60,109 nucleotides of DNA from Bacteroidales bacterium (GCA_017961015.1 JAGCYC010000011.1:1-60109); one strand, 5' to 3'; positions 43,318-51,993 are shown, counted from the first letter of the stretch. The notes: generated from the letters alone by a model not told the origin. Made by a program: numbers and translations.

Positions 43318-44750
43318 TCTCCTCCAACTGTCAAACTGCCTATAAGTACGCTCGGGATGCCGCAGGACACGGGCACGGACTGCTCCTTTCCGCAGGTCCA
43401 GGCGCCTTCGTCAATTCTGAGGTCATCGGCCACGCCTTTAATGTCGGCAAGGGCCTCAGGGCCGTTTCCAATTATGTTTATATCCTTTACCGGTGCGGTG
43501 AGACGGCCGTCTTCGATAAGGAAGCCTGCCTTTACGAAGAAGGTGAAGTCGCCTTCTCCTATCTTTACCTGACCGTTTGAGAATTCATCAACGTATATGC
43601 CTTTCTTGACAGAAGCTATCAGATCGGCCGCCCTGGCATTTCCGCTTTCCATATAGGTGGTCCTCATACGGGGGATGGGGGCGTAGCGGAAGGATTCACG
43701 ACGGCCGTTTCCGGTGGGCCGCACGCCAAAGTGGGCGGCGCTTATGCGGTCGTGCAGGTAGGAGCTAAGTACCCCGTCTTCAACCATATAGGTCTTTTGC
43801 CCGGGTATGCCTTCGTCGTCGTAATTGAGTGAGCCGCGCAAGCCCTTCAGGCTGCCGTCATCAACTATGTTTATGCCTTTGGGGCATATCTGCTCACCCA
43901 TACGGCCGGAGAAGATGGATGTGCCCTTGCGGTTGAAATCGGCCTCGAAGGCGTGTCCCATAGCCTCGTGAAGCAGGATTCCGGATGCTCCGGCACCCAT
44001 AACCACGCTCATCCGTCCGCCTTTGGGACGACGTGCTTCCAGCCTTTCGTCTATTCCCTTCACCAGTTCGGCTGCAAGTTCCTGAGCCAGAGCGGGGGAG
44101 AGCATTTCGGCCCCTTTTCTCCAACTGCGGGAGGTGGACTTGGTCTCGCGAATCTCTCCCTGCTGGAAAACTGCCTGGAGCGAGATACTGCCGAGCGGAC
44201 GGCTGTCCCACTTGAGCTCCCTCTCGCTGTTGTACATCAGGATATCGCTGTGCTGGAAGGCCAGCGATACCACCACTTTCACTATACGGGAGTCCTTGCT
44301 CCTGACAAGCTGCTCAAGATCCCTCAGAAAGGGGAGGAAGGCCGATAATTCCGAGTTTCTCCAATCCTGGAGCACAGGATATCGGTCGGCCCCTGGGTTG
44401 GGTTCCCCGCGACGCGGAGCGCTGGTCCCGAAGGAGCTCACCGGAGAGGGCGAATCGGCAATCTGTGCGGCTGCACGGGCGCTGGAGAGCATATCGGCAA
44501 GGCGGGTGCTCTCCGAATAGGCATAACCTGTCTTTTCTCCGCTAAGAACGCGGATTCCTACACCGAAATCACGGTGCGAGCCTCCTGCAGTAACAGAACC
44601 GTCCCTCAGAAGCAGCGAACTGTAACGCGTATCCTCAAAAAAGAGGTCGCAGTAGCTTCCCCCCGTGGACAGGGCTTCCTTCACCAGGGAGTCCAGCTGA
44701 GGCAGGTCCACGGAAAAACAGTTGAGGTAATAGCTTTTTTCGTTAATCAT
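43314..44750 (-). CDS. TldD-like metalloprotease subunit
   Basis: 478 residues from ATG 44750 (MINEKSYYLN); a start 6 codons earlier is also possible. Catalytic zinc motif HEAMGH (HExxxH) in GILLHEAMGHAFEADF and the distal Cys ligand near the C-terminus in GAWTCGKEQ. Other family blocks: NIVDDGSLKGLRGSLNYDDEG split over KGLRGSLNYDDEG, TYMVEDGVLSSYLHDR and RMRTTYMESG. Catalytic half of the TldD/TldE complex. It overlaps the kinase gene upstream by 8 bases and TldE downstream by 4. Confidence 0.9.
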   Translation of the reverse strand: MINEKSYYLNCFSVDLPQLDSLVKEALSTGGSYCDLFFEDTRYSSLLLRDGSVTAGGSHRDFGVGIRVLSGEKTGYAYSESTRLADMLSSARAAAQIADSPSPVSSFGTSAPRRGEPNPGADRYPVLQDWRNSELSAFLPFLRDLEQLVRSKDSRIVKVVVSLAFQHSDILMYNSERELKWDSRPLGSISLQAVFQQGEIRETKSTSRSWRKGAEMLSPALAQELAAELVKGIDERLEARRPKGGRMSVVMGAGASGILLHEAMGHAFEADFNRKGTSIFSGRMGEQICPKGINIVDDGSLKGLRGSLNYDDEGIPGQKTYMVEDGVLSSYLHDRISAAHFGVRPTGNGRRESFRYAPIPRMRTTYMESGNARAADLIASVKKGIYVDEFSNGQVKIGEGDFTFFVKAGFLIEDGRLTAPVKDINIIGNGPEALADIKGVADDLRIDEGAWTCGKEQSVPVSCGIPSVLIGSLTVGGE

Positions 44751-45444
44751 GCTTATTGGTATCCGCATCCCAGCCGGCGGGGAAGGGAACTCCGTCGTGT
44801 GCAGGTACGGTCTTGGAAATTTCCCGGGCTATGCTTTCGGCAAAATCTACCAGAGGTGTGCCGCCTTCGGTTATGTCGTTCACCATAGAACGGATAATGC
44901 GGTAACGCTCAGGCTCTCGGATTATTATTCCCTTTTTAGAGCCTTCTGCCACCACCGAGAACGGCGGGTTGGAATTGTCGCAGAGTATCCACTTGTCGCA
45001 TTCCTGCATATAATTGTGGAACAGGTAGTTAAGGCCTACCTGATAGCGACGTCGGATAGTTTCCTCGGGAACATTGTGGCCTCCTGCACGGACTCTTTTC
45101 GCCACCCTTCCGATGGCCCGGTCAGCACTGTCCAGCCAAAAATACACTACTGTCACATAATAGCCCTGGGCCTGCGCCCGCTTGACCGTTTTCAGGAGCG
45201 AGCGCGTGGCCAGGGTAGTTTCGATACAGAAGTCCTCGCGCCTGTCAAAGAGGTACTGGACTTTCCGGAGCATCAGGCGTGAGGCCGTGATGTATGCGCT
45301 GTCCGGCGAGAAGGGTGCAAGATGCTTGGCAAACTCGTCGGAGTTCACGAACTCAACACAGTCCAACAGCTCCGGGAGCAGCGTATAGGAAGCTGTGGTT
45401 TTCCCGGAGCCGTTGGAGCCCGATATGATATAAAGTCTTGGCAA
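44743..45444 (-). CDS. Zeta-toxin-like P-loop kinase
   Basis: 233 residues. It begins LYIISGSNGSGKTTAS (Walker A at residues 8-16), then EFVNSDEFAKHLAP, like the NxD region of zeta/PezT-type kinases, and EDFCIETTLATRSLLKTVKRAQAQGY, like the glutamate-arginine switch of that family. DRAIGRVAKRVRAGGHNVPEETIRRRY resembles the lid. No epsilon-type antitoxin gene is adjacent. The only start that keeps the P-loop is TTG 45444, immediately after the transporter stop, with no ATG before about residue 58. It could be a housekeeping small-molecule kinase and not a toxin. Tightly packed between the POT transporter and tldD. Confidence 0.75.
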   Translation of the reverse strand: MPRLYIISGSNGSGKTTASYTLLPELLDCVEFVNSDEFAKHLAPFSPDSAYITASRLMLRKVQYLFDRREDFCIETTLATRSLLKTVKRAQAQGYYVTVVYFWLDSADRAIGRVAKRVRAGGHNVPEETIRRRYQVGLNYLFHNYMQECDKWILCDNSNPPFSVVAEGSKKGIIIREPERYRIIRSMVNDITEGGTPLVDFAESIAREISKTVPAHDGVPFPAGWDADTNKHD

Positions 45445-46965
45445 TTACTCGGTTGCTGCTTCCAGCTTCTTCATCATAGAGAACATAAACACAGCGGAGA
45501 TCACACAGACTCCGAGGAATACGCTCCATACCACCCAGAGGGGAAGGGGGCCCCAGAGGTGACCGCCAACCTGCACCAGGAAGTTACCCAGGGCGGTGGC
45601 AACGAACCACATACCCATCATCATACCCTTGTACTTGGGAGGGGCAACCTTGGAAACGAAGGAGATGCCCATAGGGCTCAGGAGAAGTTCTCCGAAGGTG
45701 AGGATGAGATAGACGCTGATGAGCCAGTAAGGCGAAACCAGGGTCTCTTCCACACCACCGCGTACGGTTGCCTGATATTCAGGAGTATTCAGGCCGATGG
45801 AAGCGAAAGCCATAAGGCCGAAGGCTATGGCCGCGACCAGCATTCCGTAGGCTATCTTCCTGGGAGCGCTGGGTTCCTTGCCCTTTGAAGCAAGGGCGCC
45901 GAAGATTGCCATCGAAACAGGGGTAAGCGCCACTACATAGAAAGGATTGAAATGCTGGAAGATAGGTGCGCTGATCTCGATGGCTCCGCTCAGGCGGGTA
46001 TACTGCCAGATAAGGAAGGCACAGGCCAGTACCACAACGCCCAGGCCGATGTATTTGCCCTTTTTGGTGGCTTCCTTGTCAAAGATTGAGAACAGGGCGT
46101 AGACTATTGCTATGACAGCCACGAGATTCCACACGTTGAAGGGCATCGAAGCTATTCCGGAAGCACTGCGGGCGGTGAATTCATCGGCAAAGTAGGTAAG
46201 GGTGAGGCCGTTCTGGTGGAAACTCATCCAGAAGAAAATCACAACAGCAAATACCAGGAAGAGGGCCACCATACGCTTTTTCGTCTGTTCGGGAGTGAGG
46301 GTGTCCACCACCTTGGCCTTTTCGCCCTTGGCGTGGCCGCCTTCAACGTGCTTGAACCAGCTGCGGAAAGAATAGTAGATGGCAATGGAAACGATCAGGG
46401 AGACGCAGGCCACTGCAAAGGAGAAGTGGTAGGCGGAATTCCCGTCAAAGCCAAGGGAAATGGCCCACTCACGGATCTTGATGGCTGCGGTAGGGGCGAA
46501 GAGGGCGCCGATATTGATGGCCATATAGAAGAGTGAGAAGCCGGAATCGCGCTTAGAGGCGAACTGGGGATCGTTGTACAGATCGCCCACCATCACCTGC
46601 AGGTTGCCTTTGAAAAGGCCGGTTCCGAAGCCTATCAGCACCAGGGCTGCAAGCATCGCTACCAGAGCCACCGTGCCGCTTCCAAGCGGAATGGACAGCA
46701 GGAGATAGCCGGTGAACATCACCAGGATACCGGTGGTAACCATCTTACCGAAGCCGAATTTATCGGCCAGGATACCTCCGATGAGGGGGAAGAAGTAGAC
46801 CAGCATCAGGAATGAGCTGTAGATGGTGCCGGCCGTGCCTGCGGAAAGGCCGAAGTTGGCCCTCAGGAAGAGGGCGAACACGGCGATCATCGTATAGTAG
46901 CCGAAACGCTCGCCGGTGTTGGCGAGAGCCAGGGCAAAGAGTCCTTTGGGTTGATTCTTGAACAT
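45445..46965 (-). CDS. POT-family proton-coupled di/tripeptide transporter
   Basis: 506-residue major-facilitator protein with about 14 membrane helices. N-terminal NTGERFGYYTMIAVFALFL carries the ExxER-type signature of peptide transporters; DKFGFGK follows helix 2, and GTGLFKGNLQVMVGDLY corresponds to the second POT motif. EFTARSASGIASMPFN and FGELLLSPMGISFVSKVAP (third family motif, EL.lSP.G) are also present. Imports small peptides with H+. It lies 6 bases after pepD, so import and hydrolysis genes are coexpressed. Confidence 0.93.
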   Translation of the reverse strand: MFKNQPKGLFALALANTGERFGYYTMIAVFALFLRANFGLSAGTAGTIYSSFLMLVYFFPLIGGILADKFGFGKMVTTGILVMFTGYLLLSIPLGSGTVALVAMLAALVLIGFGTGLFKGNLQVMVGDLYNDPQFASKRDSGFSLFYMAINIGALFAPTAAIKIREWAISLGFDGNSAYHFSFAVACVSLIVSIAIYYSFRSWFKHVEGGHAKGEKAKVVDTLTPEQTKKRMVALFLVFAVVIFFWMSFHQNGLTLTYFADEFTARSASGIASMPFNVWNLVAVIAIVYALFSIFDKEATKKGKYIGLGVVVLACAFLIWQYTRLSGAIEISAPIFQHFNPFYVVALTPVSMAIFGALASKGKEPSAPRKIAYGMLVAAIAFGLMAFASIGLNTPEYQATVRGGVEETLVSPYWLISVYLILTFGELLLSPMGISFVSKVAPPKYKGMMMGMWFVATALGNFLVQVGGHLWGPLPLWVVWSVFLGVCVISAVFMFSMMKKLEAATE

Positions 46966-46971
46966 ACTGCT

Positions 46972-48429
46972 CTATTTTACGGGTACGTTTTCCAGGACCG
47001 CTTTCAGGTACTCCCAGGTGCGGGCCACGGAGGGAATATACAGCCTTTCGTCCGGGCTGTGAGGATACTTGATGGTAGGTCCTACGGATACCATCTCCCA
47101 GTTGGGATACTTGGCGCCCATAATGGCGCATTCCAGACCGCCGTGGGTGGCACGGATGGTCATAGGACGGCCGTATACCTTCTGGAACTGCTCGGTCATA
47201 ACCTTGTTCATCGGCGTATCCAGGCGGGGAGTCCAGCCGGAATAACCGCCCTTGAATTCCACGGAATCGGCACCGGCGAGCTCGAAGATGCAGCGGACGC
47301 GCTCGGCGAGGTCTGCCTTGGCGCTGTCGACGGCGCTGCGCATAAGGCAGTGAACGGTGATGCGGCCCTTTTCGGTACGGACGATGGCCAGGTTGATGGA
47401 GGTCTCGGTAAGGCCGCTCATACTCTGGCTCATACGGATAACGTTGGAAGGGCAGGCGATTATGGCCTTGATGGCACGGAGCATTACGCTGCCCTGGATA
47501 AACTTGGGAGCAGCGCTCACTTCATCCACATAAAGGACGGCCGAAGGATCGGATTCCTTGTATTCGGCCTTGACTTCGGCAAAGATGCTGTCAATGAGGC
47601 TCTTGACGGCCGACAGATTCTCTTCGGGGACCACGATCTCGGCGCAGGCTTCGAAGGGTATGGCGTTACGCAGACTGCCGCCGGTGAAGCTTACCACCTT
47701 GGCGCCGAAAAGCTCCACCAGAGGGAGAAGGATACGGCACAGCACCTTGTTGGCATTTGCGCGGTACAGCGAGATATCCATTCCGGAGTGCCCGCCCTGA
47801 AGCCCCTTGACGGTGATCTTAAGGCCTTTGTGGCCGGCCGGAGTCTTATATTTGAGATATTTGAAAGCAGCCGATGCATCCAGGCCGCCGGCGCAGCCCA
47901 CGCAGAGCTCGCCTTCCTCTTCGGAGTCCAGGTTAATGAGGATATCTCCCTTGAGTACGCCGGGCTGCAGGCAGTTGGCTCCGGTCATTCCGGTTTCCTC
48001 ATCATACGTCACAAGCACTTCCACAGGACCGTGCTTCACTGAAGGATCTTCCAGGACTGCAAGTCCCATAGCGACGCCGATACCGTTATCGGCACCGAGG
48101 GTGGTGCGGTCTGCGGTCACCCAGTCACCGTCTATGAGGGTGACGATGGGGTCGTTCAGGAAGTCGTGCTTTGAATCGGAGGTTTTCTGGGGGACCATAT
48201 CCATATGGCCCTGAAGGATCACGCCCTTGCGGTTTTCGAAGCCGGGAGTGGCGGGTACGCGGATAATGATGTTGCCGGTGGGATCCTTGATGGTTTCAAG
48301 TCCACGGGAAACGCCCCAGTTATACAGGTAGTCGATTACTTTTCCCTCGTGCTTGGAGGGACGCGGAATCTGCGTGAGGCCATAGAAGTTACCCCACACT
48401 ACTTTAGGTTCCAGGTCTTTGATACTCAT
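46972..48429 (-). CDS. pepD: Aminoacyl-histidine dipeptidase (M20 family)
   Basis: 485-residue cytosolic zinc dipeptidase of the PepD (M20) family. Metal-binding and catalytic segments: VILQGHMDMVPQK (His, Asp), TLGADNGIGVAMGLA (bridging Asp), TYDEETGMTGA (catalytic Glu pair), INLDSEEEGELCVGCAGG, and the C-terminal ATHGGLECAIMG (His, Glu). The lid domain (about 200-390) includes GHSGMDISLYRANANK. Cleaves unspecific dipeptides including X-His. Followed by the POT transporter after 6 bases. Confidence 0.95.
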   Translation of the reverse strand: MSIKDLEPKVVWGNFYGLTQIPRPSKHEGKVIDYLYNWGVSRGLETIKDPTGNIIIRVPATPGFENRKGVILQGHMDMVPQKTSDSKHDFLNDPIVTLIDGDWVTADRTTLGADNGIGVAMGLAVLEDPSVKHGPVEVLVTYDEETGMTGANCLQPGVLKGDILINLDSEEEGELCVGCAGGLDASAAFKYLKYKTPAGHKGLKITVKGLQGGHSGMDISLYRANANKVLCRILLPLVELFGAKVVSFTGGSLRNAIPFEACAEIVVPEENLSAVKSLIDSIFAEVKAEYKESDPSAVLYVDEVSAAPKFIQGSVMLRAIKAIIACPSNVIRMSQSMSGLTETSINLAIVRTEKGRITVHCLMRSAVDSAKADLAERVRCIFELAGADSVEFKGGYSGWTPRLDTPMNKVMTEQFQKVYGRPMTIRATHGGLECAIMGAKYPNWEMVSVGPTIKYPHSPDERLYIPSVARTWEYLKAVLENVPVK

Positions 48430-48440
48430 ATTATTAGAAA

Positions 48441-49457
48441 TTATTTACTGAAAACGCTTTCTCTTCCGAGCTGGTACACCGGCACTCTCATACGGAGGCA
48501 CTCGGCGTCGCCGCTCACGATCCTCAGATTGCAGATGGCCGGTTCACGGTAATGTATCTGCACGGGCACCTGCTTTTTGCCCGGGTTCTTCTTTTCGGGG
48601 AGGGGCTGGGGGGACTGCGGAATATCCACTACCTCGAGTTCAAGGTAATAGGGAGTGCCTTTGCTGCCATCGGCAAGCAGCCCTTCAACATCGTCGCAGC
48701 GGAAGGCAAGGCAGCGCTGCTTTAGCTCGGACGATGCCGGAGGAATGATTTCGAAGACTGCGCTTATCTCCCGGCTGACGCTCTGACCCGTGAAGAGGGA
48801 AAGCTCGTCCTGCTCGATTTTGGAAAGCTGGCTGAGGGCAGCGGGAAGGGCGGCGCCGGAGAAGCTTGCATCGGTGTTTCCGATAGAGATGTTAAGCTTT
48901 TCCTGCCTTACTTTTATTATCCTTTCGGCCGATTCCGCCGCCAGGTCCTCCTCCGTCTTGCGCACCTCTATGCTCCGGGTGATACTGCGTTTTACATAGC
49001 CGGAGTCCGTGGGCATCATCTCTACGGTAGTCTGGGTGCGGATATCCTTCTGCGAAGCGGCTTCCTTCCTGGCGAAATCCACGCCGGGCATAGGTTCGAA
49101 ACGCCAGTTCACGCCATCGGAGGGGCCATTGTCGCCAAAGGAGACGAGACCCTGGGAGCTGAAGCTCAGCACTTCCAGGGCCGATGCTTCCGTGCGGAAG
49201 CGGGCGGAGGGATCGGCCTCGGTGCAGGGGATTATGCTTATCTGCCGGATTTGGGTGGCGGTGCTCTCCTGCTGGGGTACGTCAATACCCAGCATCTTGG
49301 ATGCATAGGCGGCATAAGGGCCGGGAACGGTGTGGATCTGCCGGGCCTTTACCTCTATAAGGAAAGAGGTCCGAGGCAGGGAATAACTGAGTTCCTGCGA
49401 CTGGGCGGCATAGCAGCCCAGCAGAAGGAAGAGTATGGAGATAAGGGTCTTTTTCAT
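48441..49457 (-). CDS. DUF4831 family exported protein
   Basis: 338 residues. A signal peptide (MKKTLISILFLLLGCYAAQS) is followed by LSYSLPRTSFLIEVKARQIHTVPGPYAAYASKMLGI, which has the pattern of DUF4831 N-termini (conserved LP.t......v....GPYA.YA split here as VPGPYAAYASKMLGI). The remainder is beta-rich with IIPPASS and LAFRCDDVEGLLADGSKGTPYYLELEV. Found in Bacteroidales, function unknown, probably periplasmic or outer-membrane-associated. The Cys at about residue 15 could be a lipobox Cys but the context (LLLGCYA) is weak. Overlaps the acyltransferase gene by 4 bases. Confidence 0.75.
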   Translation of the reverse strand: MKKTLISILFLLLGCYAAQSQELSYSLPRTSFLIEVKARQIHTVPGPYAAYASKMLGIDVPQQESTATQIRQISIIPCTEADPSARFRTEASALEVLSFSSQGLVSFGDNGPSDGVNWRFEPMPGVDFARKEAASQKDIRTQTTVEMMPTDSGYVKRSITRSIEVRKTEEDLAAESAERIIKVRQEKLNISIGNTDASFSGAALPAALSQLSKIEQDELSLFTGQSVSREISAVFEIIPPASSELKQRCLAFRCDDVEGLLADGSKGTPYYLELEVVDIPQSPQPLPEKKNPGKKQVPVQIHYREPAICNLRIVSGDAECLRMRVPVYQLGRESVFSK

Positions 49458-50392
49458 TTCTTTGTCCAGCGTTTGTGAGTCCAGAGATAGTTCCAGGGCT
49501 GTTTTCTTATATCCTCCTCCAGGAGGGAGTAATACTTTTGCATAAGCACCCCGGGATCTTTTCCAGAGGCATCTTCTTCAATGGGGACGAAGGTCCAGCT
49601 GTATCCTCCGCCTTCACGGCATCCGTATCTCAGATAGGCCAGACCCATACCGAGACGGCTTGCCAGGGCGGCGGCTCCGGTCATCGAAACGACCTGCCGG
49701 CCCATAAAGACTGGATGAGCCTTGGAGCCGAACAGCACGTGAGGATACTGGTCGGTAATGAACATATATACGAAAGACGCCAGGGAGCGGCGCGAGAGGG
49801 CAAATCGAAGGGCATTGGTGGCTTCCACATATCCGTCAAATGCAGTATCGGCCGCAGGGGCGGTACGGACGGCTTCCATAATATTGTTCATAGCCGAGCC
49901 GCTGTGAAGGCGCATATAGGCCACTGCGATGGCTGCCGGATCTATCTGCACAGGCTCCGAATAACTGTAATTCATTATTCCGCCCGTAAGTTCCCAGTTG
50001 CCGGTATGGGCCTGCATCACCATAAGCTGACGCCCGCTCCGTATCATACGGTTAAGCTCTTCCGGATTGGTGATTTCCACGATATGGGACTTATGCAGGC
50101 GGGCGCGGCCCTTGTCGCCGCGGCAGGCGCCGAACCAGATCATCTCCGTGAATACGGTGGCCAGATGCAGGTAGAAGCGGTCGTGGATACGTTTCAGCTC
50201 GTCATACTCCTTTTCGGGGAAGCAGCGCGAAAGATTTGTCATCACCACGTGGGAACGGTAATGCATCACATCCCGGAGGAACCAGGCCACGGCCTTTGCC
50301 ATTTTCCTGTGGAAAGACAGCGGCAGGGAACCGAGGGCGCGCATCAGCGCTCCCAGCAGAATCTCTCCTATTCCGTGCCTGCTTTTTTCCAT
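49454..50392 (-). CDS. LpxL/HtrB-like lipid A acyltransferase
   Basis: 312 residues from ATG 50392. Lysophospholipid/lipid A late acyltransferase family, adding a secondary acyl chain to lipid A at the inner membrane. N-terminal basic/hydrophobic segment (GIGEILLGALMRALGSLPLS); catalytic MQAHTGNWELTGG gives the HxxxxE form of the HX4D/E motif; then a conserved SLASFVYMFITDQYP and a C-terminal PWNYLWTHKRW that is typical of the family. The frame is open 39 codons upstream, but a TATATTTG box at 50401-50408 lies inside that part. First gene of the eight-gene minus-strand string. Confidence 0.88.
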   Translation of the reverse strand: MEKSRHGIGEILLGALMRALGSLPLSFHRKMAKAVAWFLRDVMHYRSHVVMTNLSRCFPEKEYDELKRIHDRFYLHLATVFTEMIWFGACRGDKGRARLHKSHIVEITNPEELNRMIRSGRQLMVMQAHTGNWELTGGIMNYSYSEPVQIDPAAIAVAYMRLHSGSAMNNIMEAVRTAPAADTAFDGYVEATNALRFALSRRSLASFVYMFITDQYPHVLFGSKAHPVFMGRQVVSMTGAAALASRLGMGLAYLRYGCREGGGYSWTFVPIEEDASGKDPGVLMQKYYSLLEEDIRKQPWNYLWTHKRWTKK

Positions 50393-50400
50393 TGCAAGCA

Positions 50401-50408
50401 CAAATATA
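50401..50408 (-). promoter_or_regulatory. -7 promoter box of the acyltransferase-peptide gene string
   Basis: Minus-strand TATATTTG with TTTT about 20 bases upstream. It ends 8 bases from the ATG at 50392, so the leader would be about 6 nt. Confidence 0.6.
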
Positions 50409-50718
50409 AGCATTTTCCGCCGATTATAAAACACCGGAACCGCATCAGAGGCCAAAGCATAACGCGGTTCCGGGCAAACAAGGGAGCAGCGGCAATCGAT
50501 CAGATGCAATACGACCCGGTTTGCACTGCAAAAATATATATGCCGATGGGGGAGTCCAAGAAAAGACCACCCTCATAAATGAAAGGGAATCGCAGTGATA
50601 GTCAGCTGGTTAGCACATCGGCAAATTGCGGCATCTGCAAAAATGCGGGACGGGATTGGCTGTAAGGAAGAAAACGCTTTCAGAAACAGACGCAGGGCAT
50701 AAAAAAAGCGCATAATGC
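50409..50718. other. Intergenic region without a recognisable gene
   Basis: About 310 bases between the acyltransferase promoter and the rpsF promoter. No convincing reading frame or terminator. It holds a short tRNA D-arm-like stretch (50598-50618) without the rest of a tRNA, and an AT-rich end. Confidence 0.6.
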
Positions 50719-50750
50719 TTTGTTTTTTCGGAAATTAATGTCTATCTTTG
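50719..50750 (+). promoter_or_regulatory. Promoter of the rpsF-rpsR-rplI operon
   Basis: TTTG (50719-50722), 20 bases, TATCTTTG (50743-50750). Predicted start near 50753, giving a leader of about 67 bases. Confidence 0.8.
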
Positions 50751-50755
50751 CACTC

Positions 50756-50783
50756 CAATTTGGGAGGAAAAGCTCCTAAATTG
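50756..50783 (+). promoter_or_regulatory. 5'-terminal hairpin in the rpsF leader
   Basis: CAATTTGGGAG (50756-50766) pairs along all 11 positions (one G-T) with CTCCTAAATTG (50773-50783) over a GAAAAG loop. It begins about 3 bases after the predicted transcript start. No T run follows. A ribosomal-protein autoregulatory site or mRNA-stabilising cap are possible roles. Confidence 0.65.
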
Positions 50784-50819
50784 TATTTAACTATTTAATA
50801 AACAATTAATTAACAAAAA

Positions 50820-51188
50820 ATGGTAAACCAGTACGAAACCGTTTTCATTGCAACTCCCGTTTTGTCTGACACCCAGATGAAGGAAGCGGTTGCCAAGTAC
50901 GTCAAGCTTATCACCGACAACGGTGGTGAGATTGTGTACCAGGAGGATTGGGGCCTGCGTCAGCTCGCCTATCCCATCCAGCACAAGACGACAGGATTCT
51001 ACTACCTGATTCAGTTCTCGGCAGATCCCAAGTTCGTTGCCACTCTCGAAACCCAGTATCACCGCGATGAGCGCATCATCCGCTATCTGACCGTCGCCCT
51101 TGACAAGGACGCCGTCGCATATGCCGAAAAGCGCCGCGCCAACAAGGCTGCCAAAGCCGCCGAGGCCCAGGCTCCCGTTCAAGAGTAA
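50820..51188 (+). CDS. rpsF: Ribosomal protein bS6
   Basis: 122-residue small-subunit protein that binds 16S rRNA with bS18. It begins [16 protein letters not shown], has the [25 protein letters not shown] core and [19 protein letters not shown]-terminal Ala/Lys/Glu-rich tail ([18 protein letters not shown]) is typical of Bacteroidetes. First gene of rpsF-rpsR-rplI; AT-rich leader without a Shine-Dalgarno sequence, as is common in this phylum. Confidence 0.97.
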   Translation: MVNQYETVFIATPVLSDTQMKEAVAKYVKLITDNGGEIVYQEDWGLRQLAYPIQHKTTGFYYLIQFSADPKFVATLETQYHRDERIIRYLTVALDKDAVAYAEKRRANKAAKAAEAQAPVQE

Positions 51189-51206
51189 TTTCAGGAGGAA
51201 ACAATT

Positions 51207-51476
51207 ATGGCAAACGAAAATAAAGAAATCCGCTATCTGAACCCTCCTACCGTAGAGGTTCGCAAAAAGAAATACTGCCGCTTCAAGAAAGCCGGCATCA
51301 AGTATGTAGATTACAAGGATCCTGAGTTCCTCAAGAAGTTCCTGAACGAGCAGGGTAAGATTCTTCCCCGCCGCATCACCGGTACTTCCCTCAAGTTCCA
51401 GCGTAAGGTCGCCCAGGCTATCAAACGCGCCCGTTCCCTGGCCCTTCTTCCGTACGTTACTGACCTTCTTAAATAA
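51207..51476 (+). CDS. rpsR: Ribosomal protein bS18
   Basis: 89 residues. Contains the family core [39 protein letters not shown] and [20 protein letters not shown]. Partner of bS6 on the platform of the small subunit. It is preceded by an AGGAGG sequence 10 bases before the ATG. The single Cys near the N-terminus is the remnant of the zinc-binding form. Confidence 0.97.
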   Translation: MANENKEIRYLNPPTVEVRKKKYCRFKKAGIKYVDYKDPEFLKKFLNEQGKILPRRITGTSLKFQRKVAQAIKRARSLALLPYVTDLLK

Positions 51477-51484
51477 TCTGCCTT

Positions 51485-51931
51485 ATGGAAATTTTGCTCA
51501 AGAAAGATGTAGCCAATCTGGGCTATGCCGGTGAAATTGTCAAGGTAAAGGCCGGTTATGCTATGAACTATCTGGTACCCCAGGGCTTTGCCGTGGTCGC
51601 TACCGAGTCCGTTAAGAAGCAGCACGCAGAAACCCTGCGTCAGCGTGCACACAAGGAGGCCAAACTGGTCGCCGACGCCGAAGCCCTCGCTGCAACTGTG
51701 AATGCTCAGGTACTTGAGGTCAAGGTGAAAGTTTCCGAGAGCGGCAAGCTCTACGGCAGCGTTACCACTATGGACCTCGCCGAGGCTCTCGCAGCCAAGG
51801 GCCTGAACATCGACAAGAAGGATATCACCATCCTTGGCGGCGATGTGAAGGAAACCGGCGAATACGAAGCCAGCGTGAAGCTCTACAAGAGCATCAAGGG
51901 CAGCTTCAAATTCAACGTGGTCGCCGAATAA
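51485..51931 (+). CDS. rplI: Ribosomal protein bL9
   Basis: 148-residue large-subunit protein with two globular domains joined by a long helix. The N-terminal domain is MEILLKKDVANLGYAGEIVKVKAGYAMNYLVPQGFAV in outline (GYAMNYLVPQGFA is diagnostic). The central helix spans about 45-75, and the C-terminal domain contains GKLYGSVTTMDLAEAL. Last gene of the operon, followed by a strong terminator. Confidence 0.97.
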   Translation: MEILLKKDVANLGYAGEIVKVKAGYAMNYLVPQGFAVVATESVKKQHAETLRQRAHKEAKLVADAEALAATVNAQVLEVKVKVSESGKLYGSVTTMDLAEALAAKGLNIDKKDITILGGDVKETGEYEASVKLYKSIKGSFKFNVVAE

Positions 51932-51946
51932 GACCACGAAACACAA

Positions 51947-51981
51947 AATGAGGCGACTCGCAAGAGCCGCCTCATTCTTTT
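51947..51981. terminator. Terminator of the ribosomal operon (bidirectional)
   Basis: AATGAGGCG (51947-51955) pairs with CGCCTCATT (51968-51976), extended by CTC/GAG across a GCAA loop, and is followed by CTTTTT. On the minus strand it lies just past the acyl-CoA ligase stop. Confidence 0.88.
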
Positions 51982-51993
51982 TATGTGCAGGGC

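Noticed and set aside
44743..45444. Toxin-antitoxin module
   Set aside because: Only a zeta-like kinase is present; neighbours are a transporter and TldD, and no antitoxin frame fits in the zero-base gaps.
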